A stretch of DNA of 64,000 nt from Colwellia sp. Arc7-D (GTDB lineage: Bacteria > Pseudomonadota > Gammaproteobacteria > Enterobacterales > Alteromonadaceae): contig NZ_CP028924.1 in assembly GCF_003061515.1 (NCBI RefSeq), positions 930,001 through 994,000 on the forward strand, written 5' to 3'. Below are positions 28,699 through 40,300 of the stretch, piece by piece. A program made the position numbers and the translations under genes. Every line of letters starts with the position of its first letter. Positions within the stretch are counted from its first letter, which is position 1. The notes below the pieces were generated by a model. It ran no database searches, was not told the DNA's origin, and saw only the letters and a program-made list of their open reading frames with translations.

Positions 28699-30021
28699 TT
28701 AAGTGGTATTTAGTTTAATTAATTTCCCTATCGGTTCGTCTAATGATGCGGGTGGCATAGTGAACCATTGCGGTCCATTTTTAGTCATGTAAATACAATC
28801 TTCTAAACGCACGCCAAACTCCCCCTGAATATAAATACCAGGTTCATTAGAGAAACACATGCCGGGTTTTAACAGGGTAGTTTCACCATGAACAAAGTTG
28901 ACACTTTCATGTCCTTCCATACCAATTCCGTGTCCAGTTCGATGAGACAAACCCGGAAGTTTATAGCCTGGGCCAAAGCCCTTAGTTTGGTAGAATTTAC
29001 GTACTGCATCATCAACTAAGCCTGCTTGTGTACCTATTTTCGCTTGTTCAAAAGCTATTTCTTGGCCTTGTCTTACCGTCTGCCAAACATCACGCTGGCG
29101 CTTGGTTGGCTCGCCAAAGACAAAAGTTCGACTGATATCAGATTGATAACCATGAACATTACAACCGCAATCCATTAACACGACTGAGCCTTCAGTGAGT
29201 ATTTGTTTTTGCTTAGTACCATGAGGATATGCACTGGCTTGATTAAACAGCGCCATATTCCATGCACCTTTCCCGCCTAATTGTTCTTGGGCAGTGTTCA
29301 TTAATGCTTTTACATCGCTTTGACTCATACCCGCTTTCAGCTTTGAAAATACATCGGCATAGGCAAGTAAGGTCACTTCATTCGCTTTGTGCATTAATTC
29401 AAGTTCGTGTTGACTTTTATACATACGACAACCACGAGTTACTGGCTCAGCACTGACATGTTGCATGTTAGACAACTTCGACATGACACCACTTAAAACA
29501 AAGTATCTGACAGAGTTTTCAAAGGCGATTTTACCTTTGTCTGATCCTGAGTCGTGTAATATTTGTTGAATTAATGAGAAAGGACTTTCGTGTTCTTGCC
29601 AAACTCTTATGTCGTCACCTACGGCTAAACTTTCCCGAACACTTGGCTCTTCAAAAAAAGGACAGACAACAGATATGTTGCCTTCACGTGGGATAATAAC
29701 GGCTGTTAAGCGTTCACTGCGCCACCACTGTACTCCTGAAAAATAATCCATAGCAGCACCGGGCTCAAGGATCAGTGCAGAAATATCAAGTGCTGTCATT
29801 AATTTTTGAGCCTTAGCTATTCGCTCAAGTCGCTCTGCTTTAGTTATGCCCTCAATGGTGTTGGTAATAGACTTGAGTGGATAATTTGGTTGTTTATTTG
29901 TAGTAGATTGAGCACCGAAAGGCTTTGCAATACTGGTTGATGTAAGTGTTTGGGTAGCAATCGCCATAGTGGCAACGCTTGCACCACTTGCTTTTAAAAA
30001 AGTTCTTTTACTGATGTTCAT
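28699..30021 (-). CDS. Exported M24-family metallopeptidase (Xaa-Pro aminopeptidase-like)
   Basis: Creatinase/prolidase-fold enzyme of 440 residues. The N-terminus (MNISKRTFLKASGAS) has a Tat-like SKRTFLK motif with Lys-Arg in place of Arg-Arg, then a hydrophobic Ala-rich segment, so export as a folded protein is likely. A creatinase N-terminal domain covers about residues 60-195. The pita-bread catalytic domain follows with metal ligands in MDCGCNVHGYQSDISR, HRTGHGIG, SNEPGIY and VRLEDCI. It probably removes residues ahead of proline from peptides in the periplasm. No operon partner: the tetR promoter lies just downstream. Confidence 0.88.
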   Translation of the reverse strand: MNISKRTFLKASGASVATMAIATQTLTSTSIAKPFGAQSTTNKQPNYPLKSITNTIEGITKAERLERIAKAQKLMTALDISALILEPGAAMDYFSGVQWWRSERLTAVIIPREGNISVVCPFFEEPSVRESLAVGDDIRVWQEHESPFSLIQQILHDSGSDKGKIAFENSVRYFVLSGVMSKLSNMQHVSAEPVTRGCRMYKSQHELELMHKANEVTLLAYADVFSKLKAGMSQSDVKALMNTAQEQLGGKGAWNMALFNQASAYPHGTKQKQILTEGSVVLMDCGCNVHGYQSDISRTFVFGEPTKRQRDVWQTVRQGQEIAFEQAKIGTQAGLVDDAVRKFYQTKGFGPGYKLPGLSHRTGHGIGMEGHESVNFVHGETTLLKPGMCFSNEPGIYIQGEFGVRLEDCIYMTKNGPQWFTMPPASLDEPIGKLIKLNTT

Positions 30022-30570
30022 ATTTTTTCCTATATAAAGTAAAAGTGTTACTCAGGTGGAATAGTAAAGCTTTATAGCTTTACGCTAGCGGTTATTTTAT
30101 TCATGAGCAAGTAGTTACCGACAAAAAGACATTTTCATGAGGTGTATGAATATGAATGAGAACTCGTCAGCACTTTTAGTTGTAGATTATGTAATTAAAC
30201 GGGGTAATTAAACGGGGCGAAATCGCATTATTCTTTTACATTAGTTTCTTTGCTGTAAGTTTGAATAGTGCCCAGTAAGTGGTTTAGTAAGCAACTATAC
30301 ATAGTAAGAATAAAGTTTTTCTAGGGTACTTAACCTAGAAAAAGTCACTAAAGCATGAAGGCTTGCTTTATCACAGAGAATTAAGTTTTAAATACTAATT
30401 AAATATTGATATAAATAGGTTGGTTAGTATTTAATTAGTATTTAATTAGTGTTTAGTTAGTAAAGTGAAATAACCTTTATGGTGTTTAAGCTTCCAAAGT
30501 AAGTTAAAGTTCACTTCTTAATACTGACCACATCAATCATCAAATCTGTACATTTATTTTGTAATTATTT
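30022..30570. other. Intergenic region with small repeats
   Basis: The 549-base gap between divergent genes holds no convincing ORF. It contains a 13-base tandem duplication (GTAATTAAACGGG twice, 30191-30216) and an AT-rich 15-base inverted repeat (AATACTAATTAAATA at 30391-30405 with its complement at 30428-30442). The right arm is itself part of an 11-base tandem repeat (TTAGTATTTAA, about three copies). Confidence 0.6.
30391..30456. repeat. Inverted and tandem AT-rich repeats
   Basis: A perfect 15-bp inverted repeat with a 22-base loop is fused to about three copies of the 11-base unit TTAGTATTTAA. It could form a cruciform or mark old slippage; no known element was recognised. Confidence 0.7.
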
Positions 30571-30822
30571 ATGGCAAAACCAAATAAAAAAGGCCCAACA
30601 AAAACCGTTGATATTTTTTGCGTAGCTTGTAACTGCTTATTATTTAAATATCGAAAGGGGGGTAAAGGGGCGTTAGTTAAAAGTTTTAAAGAAAGGATCA
30701 GCCAAGACTATACTGTTGAGTCTTGTGTTTGCCCTAAGTGCCAAAAACCGTTTGCTCGCGAAACTTTGATCCGTGGATTGCCGGCTTATAAATTTATTGG
30801 TGGTAAGGTTTGGTTTAAGTAA
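30571..30822 (+). CDS. Small zinc-ribbon-like protein, function unknown
   Basis: Basic cytoplasmic protein of 83 residues. Cysteine pairs lie in FCVACNCLL near residues 16-21 and in SCVCPKCQKPF near residues 51-56, arranged as a likely zinc ribbon. Between them is a Lys-rich stretch (KYRKGGKGALVKSFKER) that could bind nucleic acid. I do not recognise a named family. No good ribosome site precedes the ATG. It stands alone between two long AT-rich gaps. Confidence 0.7.
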   Translation: MAKPNKKGPTKTVDIFCVACNCLLFKYRKGGKGALVKSFKERISQDYTVESCVCPKCQKPFARETLIRGLPAYKFIGGKVWFK

Positions 30823-31334
30823 CGCTAACTGTTTAAGGAGCTAAGATTAATCTGAAAACATAGTGAACGCTTTAAAATCAATATACTTTTTATATACAAC
30901 AAATCATATTTAGGTGCTCTTACATCCCTCTCTTTTTTTATTAAATACATGATATTACGCTGTCTGCAAAGCTGTCTATAAAATGATTGTTCTTCCGCTT
31001 ATAAATAAGCCTACTTAGTTTCAAGCTATCTGAGTATTTCAACTTTATTGCATTTTTTGTAACTTTAAATTTACAATGGATATTAAGTAGAAAAGTACTC
31101 TTCATATAGCAACCCCCTCGAACACCCAGTTAACCTCTTAATAATAAAGCTAAATCATGCCTTAATCGATAATGTGGTTACGTAAACCCACCAAAGTAGG
31201 CGTATGAGGTATTTTTATATAAATATATTTTTATTTTATTTTTTACTTTTCAAATTCTTGATCTAGGCTCTATTAATACGTTGAACAATTTTTGATGTGT
31301 TATAGATTTTTCAAAATGCTGGTGATCAATAGAT
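30823..31334. other. Intergenic region upstream of the giant repeat protein
   Basis: About 510 AT-rich bases without a supported ORF. I looked for a cyclic-di-GMP riboswitch, which is common before such surface proteins, and found none. No clear terminator for the zinc-ribbon gene is present. Confidence 0.4.
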
Positions 31335-34300
31335 ATGGATATTTATTTAAAAAAGGTACTTAAGACCTTTAGGTGGTTTTTTGTTTTTCAGCTGCTCATT
31401 ACATCGTATTATGTAAAAGCAACTGAAACTTGCGAAGCGATTTTTGTTGCCAGCAGTGGCGTGGCTACCGTTAGTAGCGCTGATGCAGAATTAATTAACT
31501 TTATAACTGGTGGGTTGTTAGGGTTAAATGTAAAACTTTCTATTGCAGATACTGGATATAGCTCATTATTAACGGCGGGGATAGAGCTCGAAGAATACCT
31601 TGATACTTTAGCGATAGATTTAAGTGTTGCTAATAAATCTGATGCAGTTGCTGCCAATATCAGCTTAGTGCAAGCTATAGATGCAGCAATTACAGTTTTA
31701 CAAAATCAAGGTGGCAATACTGTTGCCATTGCAACGTTAAATAATATTAAATTTCAGTTACCTGCGGGTACTTTTTCGTTCTTAGATGTTATTGATTTAA
31801 ATGTAGAAGATAGCGCTGTATTATCTACAACCGTTAATGTTCTCGATTTTCACATGTTGATAATACAAGCATTTAACCACCAAAATGCTATCAGTGCTCA
31901 AAACATTTCTTTAAATTTATCTACCCTTGGACTTAACGGTACATTTGGTCCGTTATCTATTTCTCTTAGTGATGTATCTGCTGCCTTGATTGCTGTTGAA
32001 GGTCCTAAATTAGTCAGTGGACCTGTTGGAACCGCATTTACTACCTCATCTATTAGGCTAAGAATATTAGCAGATCTTATTGATGTGGCTGCCGCTCCCT
32101 TGACGCTAGGTTTAGCAAGTGTTGAGGTAACTCTGACAGACTTTGAAATTTATGCCGACGTTGCGAGAGCTAATGGGACCGTTGATCAGCTTTCTTATTT
32201 AACGCAAACTTTACGTTTAAATGTAACGCCGGGAGTCGCAAGTTTATACTTAGGCCAGATTAGTGCGGCTAACTTTAATGATAGAACATTAACCAGTAAT
32301 ATTGATTATGCAACAGAAGTAGCGCCTGTAGTTATAGGTAGTATTTACATTAATCTAGGCATAGGTAGTAATGAAACTATTGCATTAGAAGCACGTGCTA
32401 ACGCCAATGCAAATGGCACTTTAGAAAGCCTTAATTTTGTTTCTCCATTTCCTGAAAGTCAAACCACAACAGCGGGTGTTGGCGTGGTTAATACGCTACT
32501 AAGCACTTTATTCTCTAATACAGTACTTACCACGACTCCGAGCCCAGCATTAGTCAATACGACATTACTGTTAAATTTGATTCGTAGTCTTGTTGTTGAT
32601 GATATTTTATCTCCTGTTATTAGTGATATTGTGACAAATTTTGCTGACCCCACGGCAGATGCATTAGGCATTAGTATTGGGAATGCGACAGAAAAAGTAT
32701 TTGCAATAAATGGAGGTAGTTGCATACCAACCGTAGATAACTTAAATACAGCTGACCCTACACCGACATTAAGCGGTTTAGCTTATCGTTCATTAGTTGA
32801 TTCAGAGTTATTAACTATTGAACTGAACAATATTTCTTATCATGAAAATGTTGATTTTGTAGTTACAAATAATCAATGGTCGTTAATTGTACCTCCTGCA
32901 GACACCATGCTCGATGGCGTCTATAACGTTATTGCGACAGTAACTAATGGCGTTGACAGTCTTTCGGATCAAACTAATGCTGAATTAACGGTAGATTCGA
33001 GTCAGCCTTCAGTTCAAATTCAAAATGTTCCAGCCAATACTAATATTGCTTTCACAGCAACTTTTGCCTTTAGTGAGGATGTTTCAGACTTTGATGTTGG
33101 CGATATCATTGTTGGTAATGGCAGTGCGAGTAGTTTTAGTACCGTAAACACGAGCACTTATACCGCGTTGATCACACCTATAGCTGATGGAACTGTGACG
33201 TTAGATATAAACGCTAATGTTGCTCAAGACAGTGTGGGTAATTTTAATACGGTGGCGACTCAAGCCAGCACTATTTATGATGCAAGTCGTCCATCAGTTG
33301 CAATTCAAAATGTACCCGCGACAAGTAATGCTCCATTCACCGTTACGTTTGTTTTCAGTGAAGCTGTAACAGACTTTGTTGTTGGTGATATCATTGTTGG
33401 TAATGGCAGTGCTAGTAGTTTTACTACCGTAAACACGAGTACCTATACAGCATTGATCACACCAACAAATGATGGAGTGGTAACGTTAGATATAAACGCT
33501 AATGTTGCACAAGATAGTGTGGGTAATTTTAATACGGTGGCAACTCAAGCCAGCAGTACTTATGATGCGAGTCGTCCTTCAGTTGTAATTCAAAATGTGC
33601 CAGCGACAAGTAATGCTCCATTCACCGTTACGTTTGTTTTTAGTGAAGCGGTAACAGACTTTGTTGTGGGTGATATCAGTGTTGGTAATGGCAGTGCGAG
33701 CAGTTTTACTACCGTAAACACGAGTACTTATACCGCATTGATCACACCGACCGCAGATGGTGCGGTAACGTTAGATGTTAATGCTAATATTGCACAAGAT
33801 AGTGTAGGTAATCTTAATACGGCTGCGACTCAAGTCAGCAGTACTTATGATGGAAGTCGTCCGTCAGTTTTAATTCAGAATGTGCCTGCCACAAGTAATG
33901 CTCAATTCACCGTTACGTTTTCTTTTAGCGAAGCGGTAACAGATTTTATTGTGGGTGATATCAGTGTTGGTAATGGCAGTGCGAGCAGTTTTACTACCGT
34001 AAACACGAGTACTTATAGCGCCTTGATCACACCGACAGCAGATGGAACTGTGACAATAGGTGTAAGTGCTAATGTAGCTCTGGACAGTGTAGGTAATTTT
34101 AATACGGCTGCAACCCAAGTAACTAGCCAATATGATGCTAGTCGTCCTTCAGTCACTATTCAAAATGTACCTGCAACAAGTAATGCTGCATTCACCGTTA
34201 CGTTTGCTTTTAGCGAAGCGGTAATAGGCTTTGTTGTTGGTGATATCAGTGTTGGTAATGGTAATGCGAGCAGTTTTACTACGGTTAATACGAGTACTTA

Positions 34301-37300
34301 TACTGCATTGATCACACCGACTGCAGATGGAGCGGTAACGTTGGATGTTAATGCTAATATTGCACAAGATAGTGTAGGTAATCTTAATACGGCTGCGACT
34401 CAAGTCAGCAGTACTTATGATGGAAGTCGTCCGTCAGTTTTAATTCAGAATGTGCCTGCCACAAGTAATGCTCCATTCACCGTTACGTTTTCTTTCAGTG
34501 AAGCGGTAACAGACTTTGTTGTGGGTGATATCAGTGTTGGTAATGGCAATGCTATTAGTTTTACTACCGTAAATACCAGTACTTATACTGCATTGATCAC
34601 CCCTATAGCTGATGGAACTGTAACGTTAAATGTTAATGCTAATGTCGCTCAAGACAGTGCAGGGAATTTTAATACGGCGGCAACTCAAGTCAGTAGTACT
34701 TATGATGCAAGTCGTCCATCAATTACTATTCAAAATGTACCAGCCACAAGTAATGCGCCATTCACTGTTACGTTTACTTTTAGCGAAGCGGTAATAAATT
34801 TTGATGTTGGTGATATCAGTGTCGGGAATGGTGGCGCGAGCAGTTTTACCTCCGTAAACACGAGTGTCTATACCGCATTGATCACACCAACAACTGATGG
34901 AGTGGTAACTTTAGATGTAAACGCTAATATCGCTCAGGACAGTGTGGGTAATTTTAATACGGCTGCTACTCAAGTCAGTAGTAATTATGATGCAAGTCGA
35001 CCGTCAGTTGTAATTCAGAATGTACCTGCTAATTCTAACAGTAGCTTTACTGCAACCTTTGCTTTTAGCGAAGCGGTAGCAGATTTTGTTGTTGGTGATA
35101 TCAGTGTTGGAAACGGTAGTGCTAGTAGTTTTGCTACAGTTAATAGCAGCACTTATACTGCTTTGATCACACCTATAGCAGATGGTGCGGTAACGTTAGA
35201 TGTAAATGCTAATGTTGCTCAAGACAGTGCGGGTAATTTTAATACGGCTGCGACTCAAGTTAGCAGTACTTATGATGCGAGTCGTCCATCAGTTTTAATT
35301 CAAAATGTGCCAGCAACAAGTAATGCTGCATTCACCGTTACGTTTACATTCAGTGAAGTTGTTACAGAGTTTGTTGTGGGTGATATTAGTGTTGGTAATG
35401 GCAGTGCTAATAGTTTTACTACCGTAAATACGAGTACTTATACCGCATTGATCACACCGACCGCAGATGGTGCGGTAACGTTAGATGTAAATGCTAATGT
35501 TGCACAAGACAGTGTGGGTAATTTGAATACGGCGGCAACTCAAGTAACTAGCCAATATGATGCCAGTCGTCCATCAGTCATTATTCAAAATGTACCTGCG
35601 ACAAGTAATGCTCCATTCACTGTTACGTTTACTTTCAGTGAAGCTGTTTCAGGGTTTGTTGTTGGCGATATCAGTGTTGGGAATGGCAATGCTAGTGGTT
35701 TTACTACGGTAAATACGAGTACTTATACTGCGTTGATCACACCGACTGCAGATGGTTCTGTGACACTAGATGTAAACGCTAATGTAACTCAGGACAGTGT
35801 GGGTAATTTTAATACGTCTGCGACTCAAGTCAGCAGTAACTATGATGCAAGCCGTCCGTCAGTTGCAATTCAAAATGTACCAGCAACAAGTAATGCGCCA
35901 TTTACCGTTACGTTTACTTTTAGCGAAGCGGTAATAGGCTTTGTTGTTGGTGATATCACGTTAACTAATGCTACCGCGAGCAGTTTTACTACGGTAAACA
36001 CCAGTACTTATACGGCATTGATCACACCTATAGCTGATGGAACTGTAACGTTAAATGTTAATGCTAATGTTGCACAAGATAGTGTAGGTAACTTTAATAC
36101 GGCGGCGACTCAAGTCAGCAGTACTTATGATGCAAGTCGTCCGTCAGTTTTAATTCAAAATGTGCCTGCGACAAGTAATGCTCCATTCACTGTTACGTTT
36201 ACTTTCAGTGAAGCTGTTTCAGGGTTTGCTGTTGGCGATATCAGTGTTGGGAATGGCAATGCTAGTGGTTTTACTACGGTAAATACGAGTACTTATACTG
36301 CGTTGATCACACCGACTGCAGATGGTTCTGTGACACTAGATGTAAACGCTAATGTAGCTCAGGACAGTGTGGGTAATTTTAATACGTCTGCGACTCAAGT
36401 CAGCAGTAACTATGATGCAAGCCGTCCGTCAGTTGCAATTCAAAATGTACCAGCAACAAGTAATGCGCCATTTACCGTTACGTTTACTTTTAGCGAAGCG
36501 GTAATAGGCTTTGTTGTTGGTGATATCACGTTAACTAATGCTACCGCGAGCAGTTTTACTACCGTAAACACCAGTACTTATACGGCATTGATCACACCTA
36601 TAGCTGATGGAACTGTAACGTTAAATGTTAATGCTAATGTTGCACAAGATAGTGTAGGTAACTTTAATACGGCGGCGACTCAAGTCAGCAGTACTTATGA
36701 TGCAAGTCGTCCATCAGTTTTAATTCAAAATGTACCAGCAACAAGTAATGCTGCATTCACCGTTATGTTTACATTCAGTGAAGCTGTTTCAGGGTTTGTT
36801 GTTGGCGATATCATTGTTGGTAATGGCAGTGCTAATAGTTTTACTACCGTAAATACGAGTACTTATACCGCTTTGATCACACCAGTAGCAGATGGTGCGG
36901 TAACTTTAGATGTAAACGCTAATGTTGCACAAGACAGTGTGGGTAATTTGAATACGGCGGCAACTCAAGTAACTAGCCAATATGATGCGAGTAGTCCGTC
37001 AGTTGTAATTCAGAATGTACCTGCTAGCTCTAACAGTAGCTTTACAGCAACATTTGCTTTTAGTGAAGTAGTTACAGGGTTTATTGTTACTGATATCACG
37101 TTGACTAATGCTACCGCGAGCAGTTTTACTGCGGTAAATGGTAGTACTTATACAGCATTGATCACACCATTAGTTACCGGTGCGGTGACGTTAGATGTAA
37201 ACGTTAATATTGCACAAGACAGTGCGGGAAATTTGAATACAGCTGCGATTCAAGCCAACAGTAATTATGATGTGAGTCGCCCATCAGTAACTATTCAAAA

Positions 37301-40300
37301 TGTACCTACTAGTGGTAACAGTAGTTTTACTGCAACGTTCGCCTTTAGTGCAGACGTTACCGGTTTTGTGCTTGGAGATATAACGTTGACTAATGCTGCT
37401 GCTAGCAGTTTTACAACAGTTAATGGCAGTACTTATACTACGTTGATCTCACCTATAGCTGAAGGTCTTGTGACATTAGATGTTAATGCTAATGTAGCAC
37501 AAGACAGTATTGGCAATCTCAATACAGCCGCCACGCAAGTTACTAGTCTATATGATGCAAGTCGCCCTTCAGTTGTAATCCAAAATGTTCCAGGGAATAG
37601 CAATAATTCATTTACGGCAACCTTTGCTTTTAGTGAAACAGTGCTTAATTTTATTGTTAGTGATATCAGTGTTACCAATGCGACCGTAAGTAACTTTACT
37701 GCCGTAAATGGTAGTAACTACAATGCATTAATCACACCTACCGCTGATGGAGCTGTAACCGTCAATATAAATGCTAATGTTGCGCAAGACACTGTTGGTA
37801 ATTTGAACACTGCTGCGACTCAAGTCACTAGCCAATATGATGCTAGCCGTCCGTCAGTTGCAATCCAAAATGTCCCAACGACAAGTAATAATGCATTTAC
37901 AACTACCTTCGCATTTAGCGAGGCTGTCACCGGATTTGTTGTTGGCGATATAACGTTGACTAATGCTGCTGCTAGCGGTTTTACGACGGTAAATAGCAGC
38001 ACTTACTCCGCATTGATAACACCTATCACTGACGGTGCAGTAACCGTAAATATAAATGCGAATGTAGCACAAGACAGTGTGGGTAATTTGAATACGGCAG
38101 CGACTGAAGTTATTAGCCAATATGATATCAGCCGACCATCGGTTGCTATTCAAAACGTTCCAGCAAATAGCAATAATGCATTCACCGCAACTTTTTCCTT
38201 TAATGAAGCCGTGATAAATTTCATTCTCAGTGATATCAGTGTTTCAAATGCCGTTATTAGTAACTTTACTGTTGTTAGCAGCAGCAGTTATACCGCGCTT
38301 ATCACGCCGACAAGTGACGGAGTTGTTACTTTAAATGTAAATGCAAATGTTGCACAAGACACAACTGGAAACTTAAACACAGCGGCGACTCAAGTGACGA
38401 GTCAATATGACGGTACTCGTCCTTCAATTACCATTCAAAATGTACCAACAAATAGTAGCAGTGCATTTACTGCATCATTTGTTTTTAGTGAAAATGTCAT
38501 CAACTTTATTCAAAGTGATATTACTGCTACTAACGCTAATATAAGTAATTTTACTGCCGTAAATGCGAGTAATTATACTGCGCTGATAACACCTGTTGCT
38601 AATGGGCTTGTTACCTTAAATGTTAATGCTAATATCGCACAAGATAGCATTGGCAATCTCAATACGGCAGCGGCGCAAGTCACTAGCCAGTATGATGTTA
38701 GTCGTCCTTCAGTAGTTATTCAAAATGTACCTGTAAATAGTGCTAGCCCATTCACCGCTACTTTTGTATTTAGTAAAACAGTCATTGAATTTTTACTGAG
38801 TGATATTGGCATTACTAATGCTGATATTACTAACTTCACTGTTGTTGATGGCAGTACTTATACTGCATTAATTACGCCTACAGCTGACGGGTCAGTTACT
38901 TTGGACGTTAGTGAAGGGGTTGCTCAAGACAGTAGTGGTAATCTCAATACGGCGGCAACGCAGGTTACAAGCCTGTATGACGCAAGCCGCCCATCAATTA
39001 CCATTGAAAATGTTCCTTTAAATAGCCAAAGTGCTTTTACTGCGACCTTTGCATTTAGTGAACCAGTGATCAATTTTATTCTCAGCGATATTAGTCTAAG
39101 TAATGCGACTATAAGTAACTTTACCATCGTTGATGACCGCAACTATACTGCTTTAATCACGCCTATAGCCGAAGGTTTAGTGACGATAGATGTTAACGCT
39201 AATGTAGCACAAGACACTATAGGTAACCTCAATACTGCAGCAGTTCAGGTGACTAGCCAATTTGATGCAAGTCGCCCGGCCGTTGTTATTCAAAATTCTC
39301 CTGCAGTTACACGTAATGCTTTCACAGCGACTATTGTTTTTAGTGAACCAGTTCAAGACTTTGTTGTTGGTGATATTAGTGCAACCAATGCAACCATCAA
39401 TAACTTTGTTGTTATTGATGCCAGTAACTATACAGCGCTAATAACACCAATTTCAGAAGGTGATGTTACGTTAAATGTAAACGAAAATGTTGCACAAGAC
39501 AGTAATGCTAATTTTAATACTGCTGCTGCAGAAGTTACCAGCCAATATGATATTACCGCACCTGAAATAACTATTATAAACGGCCCAACTATCAATATCG
39601 TTAATCAATCGAATTATAATATAGAAGGCACATGCGATGACGAAAATGTCGTCGTCGTTATCGTTAATACTTTAAGCCCCAACTCAGTTAACTGTGATGA
39701 AGGACTGTGGGTATTGAATAAAGATATGAGTGCTATTGCAGACGGTGCAGCAGCAGTAACCGTTAACGCTAACCAAACTGACAGTGCAGGCAATATTGGT
39801 AATGCAGAGCCTGTTGTTATTGATAAAGACACTGAAAAGCCAGTTATTAGTATTAACCGAGTTATTTATAGCCAAAACGATGCATTAATATTTAGCGGCA
39901 CATCTGACACAGAAGACGGATCGGCAATATCAATTATAGAGTCAACCGATAATAACTTATGTGAAGCACCAGTGAATAACAAAGCTTGGAATTGCGAGAG
40001 TGGCATTGTTTTATCAGAAGGAACTTATGACCTAAGGGCTGAGGCACAAGACGAAGCAGAAAACTTAAGCATTATTTATTTCTCGCAAACCGTAAATTTT
40101 GATGAAGATAATGATGGTATCAAAAACTCTGTTGAAGGCTATGGTGATAGCGACAATGACGGCATACCAGACGCTCAAGATACCGATTCTGATAATGATG
40201 GTATTCCTGATAGTGAAGAAGGGGTTGGCGATGATGATCGCGATAATATTCCTAATTATCTAGATACTAATTTGGACGAAGATGCTGATGGCGTACCTGA

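Noticed and set aside
31150-31240. Possible cyclic-di-GMP (GEMM) riboswitch before the giant gene
   Set aside because: The conserved GEMM landmarks are not present; only a generic GGTTACG-like string was seen.
33870-34403. Minus-strand frames in the giant gene's repeats (for example SRIKITYT repeats)
   Set aside because: They are antisense shadows of the 285-base coding repeat and recur only because the sense repeats do.
33000-39554. Repeat array as a CRISPR or non-coding satellite
   Set aside because: The frame is open throughout, the period is a multiple of three, and the translated units form recognisable Ig-like domains.
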